Below, one piece after another: positions 1 through 5,274 of a DNA stretch of 8,290 nucleotides; positions within the stretch are counted from its first letter, which is position 1; every line of letters begins with the position of its first letter. The translations under genes and the position numbers were made by a program. The notes below the pieces were generated by a model. The model ran no database searches and was not told the DNA's origin. It was given only the letters and a program-made list of their open reading frames with translations. The DNA is taken from contig CBFGTA010000102.1 in assembly GCA_965651595.1 (NCBI GenBank), positions 1 to 8,290 of the forward strand, in the 5' to 3' direction. Source of the stretch: CBFGTA01 sp965651595. GTDB lineage: Bacteria; Actinomycetota; Actinomycetes; S36-B12; UBA10799.

Positions 1-1214
1 GTCGGCTCGTGAGTCGGGGTCGGAGCCGGCGCGTGGGCGGGTGCCTCACCTACTGCTCGCCACAAGGACGGGGCATAGATCCAGTTCGGATCTCCCCAAC
101 CTTGGTAGGGCTGGATCGCCTCGTAGATCTGGCCTTCATGGGCGACTCGATCACCGGTGGTGTAGGCGCCGAATGCATTCCATTGCGGTAGGTCACCGTG
201 ACCGGGATGACCCGGATCAGTGGGGCTAGGCGACGGCGATGACCCGGTTGGCGTCGTCACGGTGAGCGCATTGCTCGCCGCCGAGACGTTGCCAGCCGCG
301 TCCACTGCTCGTACCGTGTAGGTATACGTCTGCCCCGCCGACACACTCATGTCCTCATAGGTGAGACCCGTGGCAGTGCCGATCTGGGCACCGTTGCGGA
401 ACACCCGATACTGAGTGACTCCCACGTTGTCGGACGAAGCTGACCACATCAGTGACACGTGGTTTGCGTGGGTGCCCATCGAGTGCAGATAGCTCGGAGC
501 CGTTGGTGCCTGGGTGTCCGGACCCGGCGTTGGTGTCGGAGTTGGGGTTGGTGTTGGTGTTGGGGTTGGTGTTGGGGTTGGTGTTGGTGTTGGGGTTGGT
601 GTTGGGCCACCCGATCCGGCGATGTTCAGATCAACCACCTGGTAGAAGGCATTGCCGGTATCACCGATATCCCACACGGCCAGAAGCACGTGGTACCCAG
701 ACCTATCGGTGGGAATGGTGATCTGATGAGTGTTGCCCTTGGAGTTGGCTGGGGTGAAGTCGTGCGGGATGTCAGCGATCTTCTCGAACGATGCGCGCGC
801 CAACGGGGCATTTGGATTCCAGCCAGTCTTGGTGATGTAGTAGTGCCACTTGGCTGTCGAGTGCGGAGCTGTGTACGTCCAGCGCAGACTCATGGGGCCG
901 CTGTTGACGTTGTTCTTGTACCAGCGCGTTTCGGTTTGGGCATCGAGAGCGGTGAAGTGCGTGCCGCCCGATGCGATCTTGCCGTCAGCGGGACCCGATT
1001 GCGGGAACCCCTTGCGCCCCTCAACACTTTGCGGCTCCCATTGGATAGCCCCACAGCCAGTGTTGAGGCCCTTTTGGCACGCCGACGCCCGGGAAGTCGG
1101 ACTGTCCACGTACCCGTGGGCGCTCGCCGGTGCCGCTGCGACCACTCCAACGGCCGCCATCAAACCGAGGGAGGCAACGGCCGCTGCCCCCCGGCGCAGA
1201 ATCCGAGTTTTCAT
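1..1214 (-). CDS. Secreted AA10 lytic polysaccharide monooxygenase with FnIII and CBM5/12-like modules (C-terminus beyond window)
   Basis: Copper enzyme that oxidatively cleaves crystalline chitin or cellulose outside the cell. The 404 visible residues read in order: signal peptide 1-32 (twin-Arg-containing basic start MKTRILRRG, Ala-rich core, cleavage after ASA); AA10 catalytic domain from His33 to about 200; Pro-Thr linker 204-229; fibronectin III domain about 236-322; Ser/Pro/Gly/His-rich linker 323-341; CBM5/12-like aromatic module about 342-390 (W345, Y351, Y364, W373, W378, W385); then a new Pro/Ala/Thr linker cut by the window edge. His33 becomes the mature N-terminus and with His118 (in TAPHSTAKW) forms the copper histidine brace. 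Phe190 in NAFYQVVDLNI is the expected axial residue. ATG at 1214 is fixed by the signal peptide and has GGAG five bases upstream. No stop is met before base 3. Chitin is favoured by the HGYV start and CBM type, but cellulose cannot be excluded. Confidence 0.93.
   Translation of the reverse strand, partial: MKTRILRRGAAAVASLGLMAAVGVVAAAPASAHGYVDSPTSRASACQKGLNTGCGAIQWEPQSVEGRKGFPQSGPADGKIASGGTHFTALDAQTETRWYKNNVNSGPMSLRWTYTAPHSTAKWHYYITKTGWNPNAPLARASFEKIADIPHDFTPANSKGNTHQITIPTDRSGYHVLLAVWDIGDTGNAFYQVVDLNIAGSGGPTPTPTPTPTPTPTPTPTPTPTPTPTPGPDTQAPTAPSYLHSMGTHANHVSLMWSASSDNVGVTQYRVFRNGAQIGTATGLTYEDMSVSAGQTYTYTVRAVDAAGNVSAASNALTVTTPTGSSPSPSPTDPGHPGHGDLPQWNAFGAYTTGDRVAHEGQIYEAIQPYQGWGDPNWIYAPSLWRAVGEAPAHAPAPTPTHEP
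528..605 (-). repeat. Thirteen Pro-Thr codon pairs (6-bp microsatellite) in the LPMO linker
   Basis: Thirteen consecutive Pro-Thr pairs encode residues 204-229, the flexible linker between the AA10 and fibronectin III domains. On the plus strand it reads as GTTGGK hexamers. Bases 541-570 and 571-600 are identical 30-bp blocks of five hexamers each, followed by one more unit, so the array has a higher-order period of 30 bp. Such linkers are commonly extended, often O-glycosylated spacers in secreted actinobacterial polysaccharide enzymes. Confidence 0.9.
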
Positions 1215-1228
1215 CTCTACTCCAATCT

Positions 1229-1247
1229 CCTGGTCACAGGTGACAGG
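1229..1247. promoter_or_regulatory. Inverted repeat in the LPMO leader, touching its Shine-Dalgarno region
   Basis: CCTG-g-TCAC-AG-GTGA-CAGG is an inverted repeat with 8-bp arms, one bulged base and a 2-bp centre. It lies 15-33 bases upstream of the LPMO ATG and overlaps the outer AGGAG (1227-1231 on the minus strand), while a nearer GGAG lies at 1220-1223. It could be an operator, or an RNA hairpin affecting ribosome access. The symmetry is seen directly; the function is inferred. Confidence 0.35.
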
Positions 1248-1300
1248 TAGTCGAAGCCAGGACTGAGAAGGCTGGCGACTATGCCCCTGTGCGCATCAAT

Positions 1301-1338
1301 AGCGCGATCGTATTGCGCTGCCTGACGGGCTCAGCCCC
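1301..1338 (-). terminator. Two small stem-loops downstream of the sensor kinase, possible weak terminator
   Basis: Within the 139-bp gap between the kinase stop and the LPMO start lie AGCGCGA/TTGCGCT (1301-1307 and 1313-1319, one G:T pair) and GGGC/GCCC (1327-1330 and 1334-1337, 3-base loop). Neither is followed by a clear T-run on the minus strand. Termination would therefore be weak or Rho-dependent, and read-through into the LPMO gene is possible. Confidence 0.25.
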
Positions 1339-1342
1339 GCTG

Positions 1343-1356
1343 TAGGGATATCCCTA
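1343..1356. promoter_or_regulatory. Perfect 14-bp palindrome overlapping the kinase stop codon
   Basis: TAGGGATATCCCTA is perfectly self-complementary, and its right-hand three bases are the TAG stop (minus strand) of the sensor kinase. With no loop it suits a dimeric DNA-binding protein better than an RNA hairpin. It sits about 130 bp upstream of the LPMO start, a possible regulatory position for that gene. Function is inferred only. Confidence 0.3.
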
Positions 1357-3237
1357 TGACGTTGCAGCAACGTGGGGAAAGCGTGCCGTCAAGGTCGTCG
1401 AATCGGTGTCGAGATCAAGCTCCCAGTCGGTGGTCAGTCGGCCGATCGTCTGCGAACCCAACCCCGGCTCACGCAGGGCCCCATGATGGCTCCGGTTCGA
1501 GAAAACCATGACCTGGAAGGTCCCAACACCGCGACGGACGTCCACGCGCACGACGGTGGCTCCAGCGTGCCGCACAGCATTCACGACGGCCTCGTGTACC
1601 ACTACAGCTACGGCTTCACCGACTCCGCGATCGCTGTCGATAGCGTTGGCGCAACCAAGCTCGATGGTGACAACTACCGTGGCCAAGCCGCGCCACGAGG
1701 CTGCGATCTGCTGCAGCGCCCCAGCCACGCTCACCTCGTCGTGGCCGCCGTCGAACCCGACAGGCAAGCCCCGACCGGCCACGTGGTCAAGGTCGCGCAC
1801 GATCTCGCCGATGGCGTCGCCCGCCTGCGCTACGCAGATCTTCCCTTTGTCTTCGCGCCCTTGCTCAACCTCGTCGGCTGCCCTAGTGAGCATCATGGAA
1901 ACAGCTATCAGCCCGCCCTGAACATCGGCGTGCAGAGCTTGACTCACCTGGTAGCGCAAGCGCTCAACCCGTTCAAGCAAGGTACCTAGCTCCCATTCGA
2001 GCAACTTCGCGGTCGCGTCGGCCTCAGCAATATCGACGCGGGACTGCCGCCAAGCGACCATTCCGACCTGGCAGCTGCCGATGGCAAGTGCGGCCCACGG
2101 AACGTTCCCGAGCCACGCCGCGGCAAACAGCGGGCCAGCCGTTGCCCACGACGCCCCGACGGGAAACAACAGTCCCGCAGCAACCACCGCCCCTATCTGA
2201 ACGGCACCAATGGCAAGCGGAGAGTGGCGCACAACCGTTCGAGTTACCACAATCTGGTTCACTGCGAGAATCGCCAGAGTGCCGAAGAACAACCACAGCA
2301 CCTGCACCACCGCAAGGCCGAATGCGAAATCAGCCGCCAGCGAGGAAAACGCAACTACCGAGCGGACCACCGCCGACGTCACCACCGGCAGCGGCTGCGT
2401 CAACGAATCACGACCCACCGCGATCCAGAACCTGCGGTAACTCGGTCCCCGCACACGTTGCGCTGCGTCTCGTGCCACCACCGACACTGCCACTGAGGCC
2501 TCGGTCTGGTCAGCGAGTTCGTGGCTCAGAGGACGCACTGACGAGTTGGCAAGTTCCCGAATGCGGTCGGCCAGCGCTCGAAGCGCATCAGGCGAGGGGA
2601 CAGCAGTGCTGGTCGATGTGAGCGCCGCCGCGCTGTCACGCAACTCCTGACGAACGTGCACATCCACGAAGTCATTGATGCGGTCGATCATGAGCGCCAG
2701 TTCCTCCTGGCCAGCGTCCCGCGCCGCCGCGATCTGTGTCTGGCGTCGAATGTGATCGGCCCACGCCTCGCGACTTTCGAAGACCGTCGCACATACGGTA
2801 GACAGCACGACCATCGCGATGGTCGTCTCTGTGACACCTTGAACGGCCATCGCTAGGACAAGCACCCACGCAGTGAGGTCGGATCCATCCCCCCACTGAA
2901 TGATCGACGCGGCGAAGGCGACTCCCCGCACGGCACCCGTCGCGATGAACAACACCACGACTGCGGTGACCTGCCAGCGACGAAACCTTCGGCGAATCAC
3001 GATCCAGCCGACGGCGAACATCACCGTTGTGAGGACCGCACTAACCGCCACAGCGACCAGCAACGCACCCGGGCCACGGAATCCGTACGCCACTTCGAGT
3101 CGATCCCAGTGAATCACGACACTGGCGACGACAAAGATCAGCACGGCCGGCACCGACACCGCCCACCGGCTGTTGAGGGCGCGGCGAATGCTGTCGAGGC
3201 CTCCGCGCAATCGGGTTCTCACCGCCAGCCGATCCAC
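1354..3237 (-). CDS. Polytopic membrane sensor histidine kinase (HisKA_3/HATPase-like)
   Basis: Likely the sensor half of a NarL/LuxR-type two-component system in the membrane. Counting from the GTG at 3237 (627 aa), hydrophobic segments lie at about 25-44, 58-81, 88-110 and 120-153. A hydrophilic helical stretch (155-290) follows, with a second hydrophobic block at about 294-331 and 341-396, a charged coiled-coil-like helix (400-430), and then ALHADVQGGL, in which His436 fits the HisKA_3 phosphoacceptor. The C-terminus is HATPase-like: N-box HEAVVNAVRHA (548-558, Asn553) and a degenerate G-box GLGSQTIGRL (592-601). The first soluble stretch also carries RPLSHEL with His239. The GTG start is preferred because AGGA lies seven bases upstream; a TTG at 3327 would add 30 Cys-rich residues without a spaced ribosome site. 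The probable partner is the regulator at 4307-4966. The signal sensed is unknown. Confidence 0.82.
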   Translation of the reverse strand: MDRLAVRTRLRGGLDSIRRALNSRWAVSVPAVLIFVVASVVIHWDRLEVAYGFRGPGALLVAVAVSAVLTTVMFAVGWIVIRRRFRRWQVTAVVVLFIATGAVRGVAFAASIIQWGDGSDLTAWVLVLAMAVQGVTETTIAMVVLSTVCATVFESREAWADHIRRQTQIAAARDAGQEELALMIDRINDFVDVHVRQELRDSAAALTSTSTAVPSPDALRALADRIRELANSSVRPLSHELADQTEASVAVSVVARDAAQRVRGPSYRRFWIAVGRDSLTQPLPVVTSAVVRSVVAFSSLAADFAFGLAVVQVLWLFFGTLAILAVNQIVVTRTVVRHSPLAIGAVQIGAVVAAGLLFPVGASWATAGPLFAAAWLGNVPWAALAIGSCQVGMVAWRQSRVDIAEADATAKLLEWELGTLLERVERLRYQVSQALHADVQGGLIAVSMMLTRAADEVEQGREDKGKICVAQAGDAIGEIVRDLDHVAGRGLPVGFDGGHDEVSVAGALQQIAASWRGLATVVVTIELGCANAIDSDRGVGEAVAVVVHEAVVNAVRHAGATVVRVDVRRGVGTFQVMVFSNRSHHGALREPGLGSQTIGRLTTDWELDLDTDSTTLTARFPHVAATS

Positions 3238-3260
3238 TGCAGCATCCTGACAGAACGATG

Positions 3261-3285
3261 GGCACTGCGCGCCACCGATAGTGCC
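3261..3285. promoter_or_regulatory. Inverted repeat GGCACT-13-AGTGCC upstream of the kinase start
   Basis: Perfect 6-bp arms (3261-3266 and 3280-3285) separated by 13 bases lie 24-48 bases upstream of the kinase GTG. In the kinase mRNA this could be a leader stem-loop; in DNA, a two-half-site operator. It falls inside coding sequence if the TTG at 3327 is the true start. Confidence 0.25.
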
Positions 3286-3319
3286 ACCGCAATGGGCGAG
3301 ATGACTACACGACGACAAC

Positions 3320-3332
3320 CGAGGCAACCTCG
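3320..3332. promoter_or_regulatory. Inverted repeat CGAGG-CAA-CCTCG in the divergent kinase/amidotransferase gap
   Basis: A perfect 5-bp inverted repeat with a 3-bp centre lies near the middle of the 162-bp divergent gap (3238-3399). From here a bound regulator could affect both genes. I found no convincing -35/-10 pair in this gap on either strand. Confidence 0.25.
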
Positions 3333-3376
3333 TGCAACCGAGCGAGCGGGTGAGTCAGCACGCCTGCGTGACGGAC

Positions 3377-3390
3377 CGAACTGTGGTTCG
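3377..3390 (+). promoter_or_regulatory. Stem-loop just before the amidotransferase start
   Basis: CGAAC-TGTG-GTTCG is a perfect 5-bp stem with a 4-base loop ending nine bases before the ATG at 3400. Only a poorly placed GGAA separates it from the start. It could limit translation of the amidotransferase or act as a DNA half-site pair. The structure is seen; the role is inferred. Confidence 0.25.
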
Positions 3391-3399
3391 CTTGGAATC

Positions 3400-4251
3400 A
3401 TGTGTCGACTCTTCGGAATGAACGCTGGCTCTCAGCCAGTCTCGGCTGACTTCTGGCTGCTCAAAGCCCCCGACAATCTGGCCCACCAAAGTAGGCGCAA
3501 CCCCGACGGGACGGGAATCGGCTGGTTCGATGCGCAAGGCCGCCCACACCTCGATAAGCGACCGAAGGCAGCCTACGACGACCCGGATTTTGTACACGAT
3601 GCCCGAGGCATCAGGTCGGCGACGATCGTGTCTCACATCAGGGCGGCAACAACTGGCCAAGACCGCCTTGAGAACTGCCACCCATTCCTCATCGATGGAC
3701 GCCTGATGGCACACAACGGTGGCTTCGGGAACTTATCGGCGGTCGACGCTGAACTCGGTAGCTACGCCGAACACTTGGGCGGAGACACCGACTCCGAACG
3801 GTTCGCGGCACTGATCGCGTTGCGGGCAGCCGAGCTCGGCGACGTCGGCGCGGGAATCGCGGCTGCAGCAAACTGGATCGCGCAAAACGTTCCCATGTAT
3901 TCGCTCAACACGATTGTCATCGCCGACGGCCAACTGTGGGCTTTGAGATACCCAGATCAGCGCGCGCTGCACATCGGTATCCGCGCTCTGCACGGGCAAG
4001 ATGGCGCACCGGCGCGGTGGGAGGGAGAATCACACCTGTCACGTGTGGCGATGTCTGCCGAAAACGAGGTCCCGGCAGTTGTTGTTGCTAGCGAACGGAT
4101 CGACACGTCGCGCGACTGGCGCATGCTCGATGTCGGCGAGCTCGTTCACGTGGACCGTGACCTCGTCGTCACCAGCACTACTGCGGTGTCCGGCCCGCCG
4201 CGGTACCTGCACCTACCCGACGAACCAGACCCCAACGACGACGCGTATTGA
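3400..4251 (+). CDS. Class II glutamine amidotransferase, EgtC/YafJ type
   Basis: A 283-aa stand-alone N-terminal-nucleophile amidotransferase (GATase_4-like), expected in the cytoplasm to hydrolyse a gamma-glutamyl or glutamine amide. The start is set by chemistry: MCRLFG puts Cys2 directly after the initiator Met, as the family needs; the reading frame stays open upstream to 3109, but that would bury the nucleophile. Family motifs follow: NPDGTGIGW (34-42), SHIRAAT (78-84, His79 and Arg81), NCHPF (92-96), AHNGG (104-108, oxyanion Asn106/Gly107) and DTDSE (129-133). The domain fills the chain and no synthase domain is fused. Relatives include EgtC, which removes glutamate during ergothioneine synthesis, but no egtA, egtB, egtD or egtE is visible here, so that pathway should not be assigned. 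It lies on the opposite strand between the kinase and its likely regulator. The ribosome site is weak (GGAA only). Confidence 0.88.
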   Translation: MCRLFGMNAGSQPVSADFWLLKAPDNLAHQSRRNPDGTGIGWFDAQGRPHLDKRPKAAYDDPDFVHDARGIRSATIVSHIRAATTGQDRLENCHPFLIDGRLMAHNGGFGNLSAVDAELGSYAEHLGGDTDSERFAALIALRAAELGDVGAGIAAAANWIAQNVPMYSLNTIVIADGQLWALRYPDQRALHIGIRALHGQDGAPARWEGESHLSRVAMSAENEVPAVVVASERIDTSRDWRMLDVGELVHVDRDLVVTSTTAVSGPPRYLHLPDEPDPNDDAY

Positions 4252-4280
4252 CTTTCGTGCTGTCGGTGGATCCATCCGGT

Positions 4281-4301
4281 GCGGGCGCAGGGCGCTCCCG
4301 C
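4281..4301. terminator. Hairpin in the convergent gap between amidotransferase and response regulator
   Basis: In the 55-bp gap between two converging stops, GCGGG-CGC-AGG-GCG-CT-CCCGC folds as an 8-bp G/C stem with a 2-base bulge and 3-base loop. There is no strong T-run on either side. Its position and stability suit a bidirectional terminator. Confidence 0.45.
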
Positions 4302-4306
4302 GTCGT

Positions 4307-4966
4307 TCACGGCGGAGATGGGGAGCGGTGGCGAACCTCGATCCGTCCGGATGCCAAAGCCTTCGCGGCCAACATCCGCGGGTTGGTTTCGCTATCTGCC
4401 GAAATTCCCAATGCCCGATACAGCCGACGGCAAGCGTGCTCGACAGAGCGGCGCTCAATTCCGAGAAGTTCAGCGATCTGGGGGTTGGACATTCCCGCCG
4501 CAATCAGTCGCAGAAGTTCAGCTTGGGCGGGGGTGATCGTTCCGATGGGTGGGTCACCGCTGGGCCGGTACTGTTCGTGGCGCATCGCGGCGTCAACGGC
4601 CTTCTCGAGAACTGCTATGTCCACCACTGCCGACTTTTCAACATAGGGAAGGCCTTCGGTTGGTTCAACATCAGCCCCGATCAGCAGCGGTGAACGATAG
4701 GCCGTGAGAACAACGATCCCCACCCAGGGGAAGGTTCGCCGAACCTCGCGAATCACATCCACCCCACTCGGCGCCGAACCCAGATCGAGATCACACACCA
4801 ACAAGTCAGGGTCAAAATGCTCAACCTCGGCAATGGCTCCCGCGCCCGTCCCTGTCGTCACGACCTCGAAACCAATGTTTTCCAGAGCCGTTCCCACCAT
4901 GGTGCGCATGATCGCCACATCGTCGACGACCACGGCCCGCCGCAAGGTGCTCAACAAACCGCCCAA
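4307..4966 (-). CDS. Two-component response regulator, receiver plus LuxR-type HTH
   Basis: A 219-aa NarL-like transcription regulator. The receiver domain (about 8-128) has the acidic pair Asp15-Asp16 in VVVDDV, phosphoacceptor Asp59 in LLVCDLDLG, Thr88 in VVLTAY and Lys111 in YVEKS. A LuxR-type helix-turn-helix follows at 142-190 (TPAQAELLRLIAAGMSNPQI, then ERRSVEHACRRLYRALGI). The Arg/Pro-rich tail is short. A TGA stop lies in frame immediately before the TTG at 4966, so the start must be that TTG or a later one (TTG at 4957, 4954 or 4945); none has a strong ribosome site. The adjacent TGA-TTG arrangement suggests re-initiation after an upstream small ORF. The kinase at 1354-3237 is the natural partner although an opposing gene lies between them. 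Possible targets are the LPMO and the divergent amidohydrolase. Confidence 0.9.
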   Translation of the reverse strand: MGGLLSTLRRAVVVDDVAIMRTMVGTALENIGFEVVTTGTGAGAIAEVEHFDPDLLVCDLDLGSAPSGVDVIREVRRTFPWVGIVVLTAYRSPLLIGADVEPTEGLPYVEKSAVVDIAVLEKAVDAAMRHEQYRPSGDPPIGTITPAQAELLRLIAAGMSNPQIAELLGIERRSVEHACRRLYRALGISADSETNPRMLAAKALASGRIEVRHRSPSPP

Positions 4967-5110
4967 TCACTCGATGACGCCCGTCCACATTGTCGGCTCC
5001 GATGCTAGCCGAATCCGCGCCGAGACGTTCCGTTCAGCCGAAGCCCTCGTCACGACCAACCCCTCCGGCCGCCGATTCACGACCCGCCAGCCCGCGGCCG
5101 AATCAGACAT
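4967..5110 (-). CDS. Possible small ORF back-to-back with the response regulator
   Basis: Reading from ATG at 5110 gives 47 residues (MSDSAAGWRVVN to WTGVIE), ending in TGA at 4967-4969, which directly abuts the regulator's TTG. I count about 36 of 46 sense codons ending in G or C, a bias like that of real genes here. The extension toward 5254 shows less bias. ATG at 5161 (64 aa) is the main alternative start. No good Shine-Dalgarno precedes either ATG and I recognise no family. There is no hydrophobic segment; the chain is Arg-rich and probably cytoplasmic. It may be a real small protein, a leader ORF whose translation feeds the regulator, or chance. Confidence 0.3.
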   Translation of the reverse strand: MSDSAAGWRVVNRRPEGLVVTRASAERNVSARIRLASEPTMWTGVIE

Positions 5111-5199
5111 GTTGATCGATGATCGCCACGGCCCTAGGCTCTGTCTGAGGCAGTCATCCATCGAATCCGGCGGTGGCTGCTCGACGAGCCTGAGCGCAT

Positions 5200-5212
5200 C
5201 TCGGTGACCGAG
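5200..5212. promoter_or_regulatory. Operator-like perfect inverted repeat CTCGGT-G-ACCGAG
   Basis: Perfect 6-bp arms around a single central base, in the 308-bp divergent gap (4967-5274) between the response regulator and the amidohydrolase. TTGACG, a good -35-like hexamer for the plus strand, begins at 5216, only four bases downstream, although no good -10 follows at the normal distance. The symmetry and position suit an operator for one or both flanking genes. Confidence 0.4.
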
Positions 5213-5274
5213 TTCTTGACGACCGTCGACTCGCGGTGAGGGCTGGTGTCGCACCTACTGAAAGGCCTCTATTG

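Noticed and set aside
191..203. GGTCAC-C-GTGACC perfect inverted repeat
   Set aside because: It lies within the LPMO coding sequence for the Gly/His-rich linker, far from any start; probably chance from linker codons.
528..605. Direct repeats as a possible CRISPR array or transposon end
   Set aside because: The units are uninterrupted 6-mers without spacers, in frame as Pro-Thr codons.
459..1250. Long plus-strand open frame of 263 residues across the LPMO
   Set aside because: It is the antisense shadow of the LPMO; its Trp/Cys/Gly repeats are the reverse reading of the Pro-Thr codons, and it has no domain.
1372..1989. Plus-strand open frame of 205 residues opposite the kinase
   Set aside because: It lies wholly antisense to the ATPase region, which has clear motifs; an artefact of GC-rich coding sequence.
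3109..3399. Upstream extension of the amidotransferase reading frame by 97 residues
   Set aside because: It overlaps the kinase coding region on the other strand and would bury Cys2, the nucleophile that must be N-terminal after Met removal.
4704..5207. Plus-strand open frame opposite the receiver domain and into the divergent gap
   Set aside because: Composition is Thr/Arg/Ser-rich without domains, and most of it is antisense to the response regulator.
5111..5254. N-terminal extension of the small ORF to GTG at 5254 (95 aa)
   Set aside because: Third-position bias drops, no ribosome site is seen, and it would place the operator-like repeat inside coding DNA.
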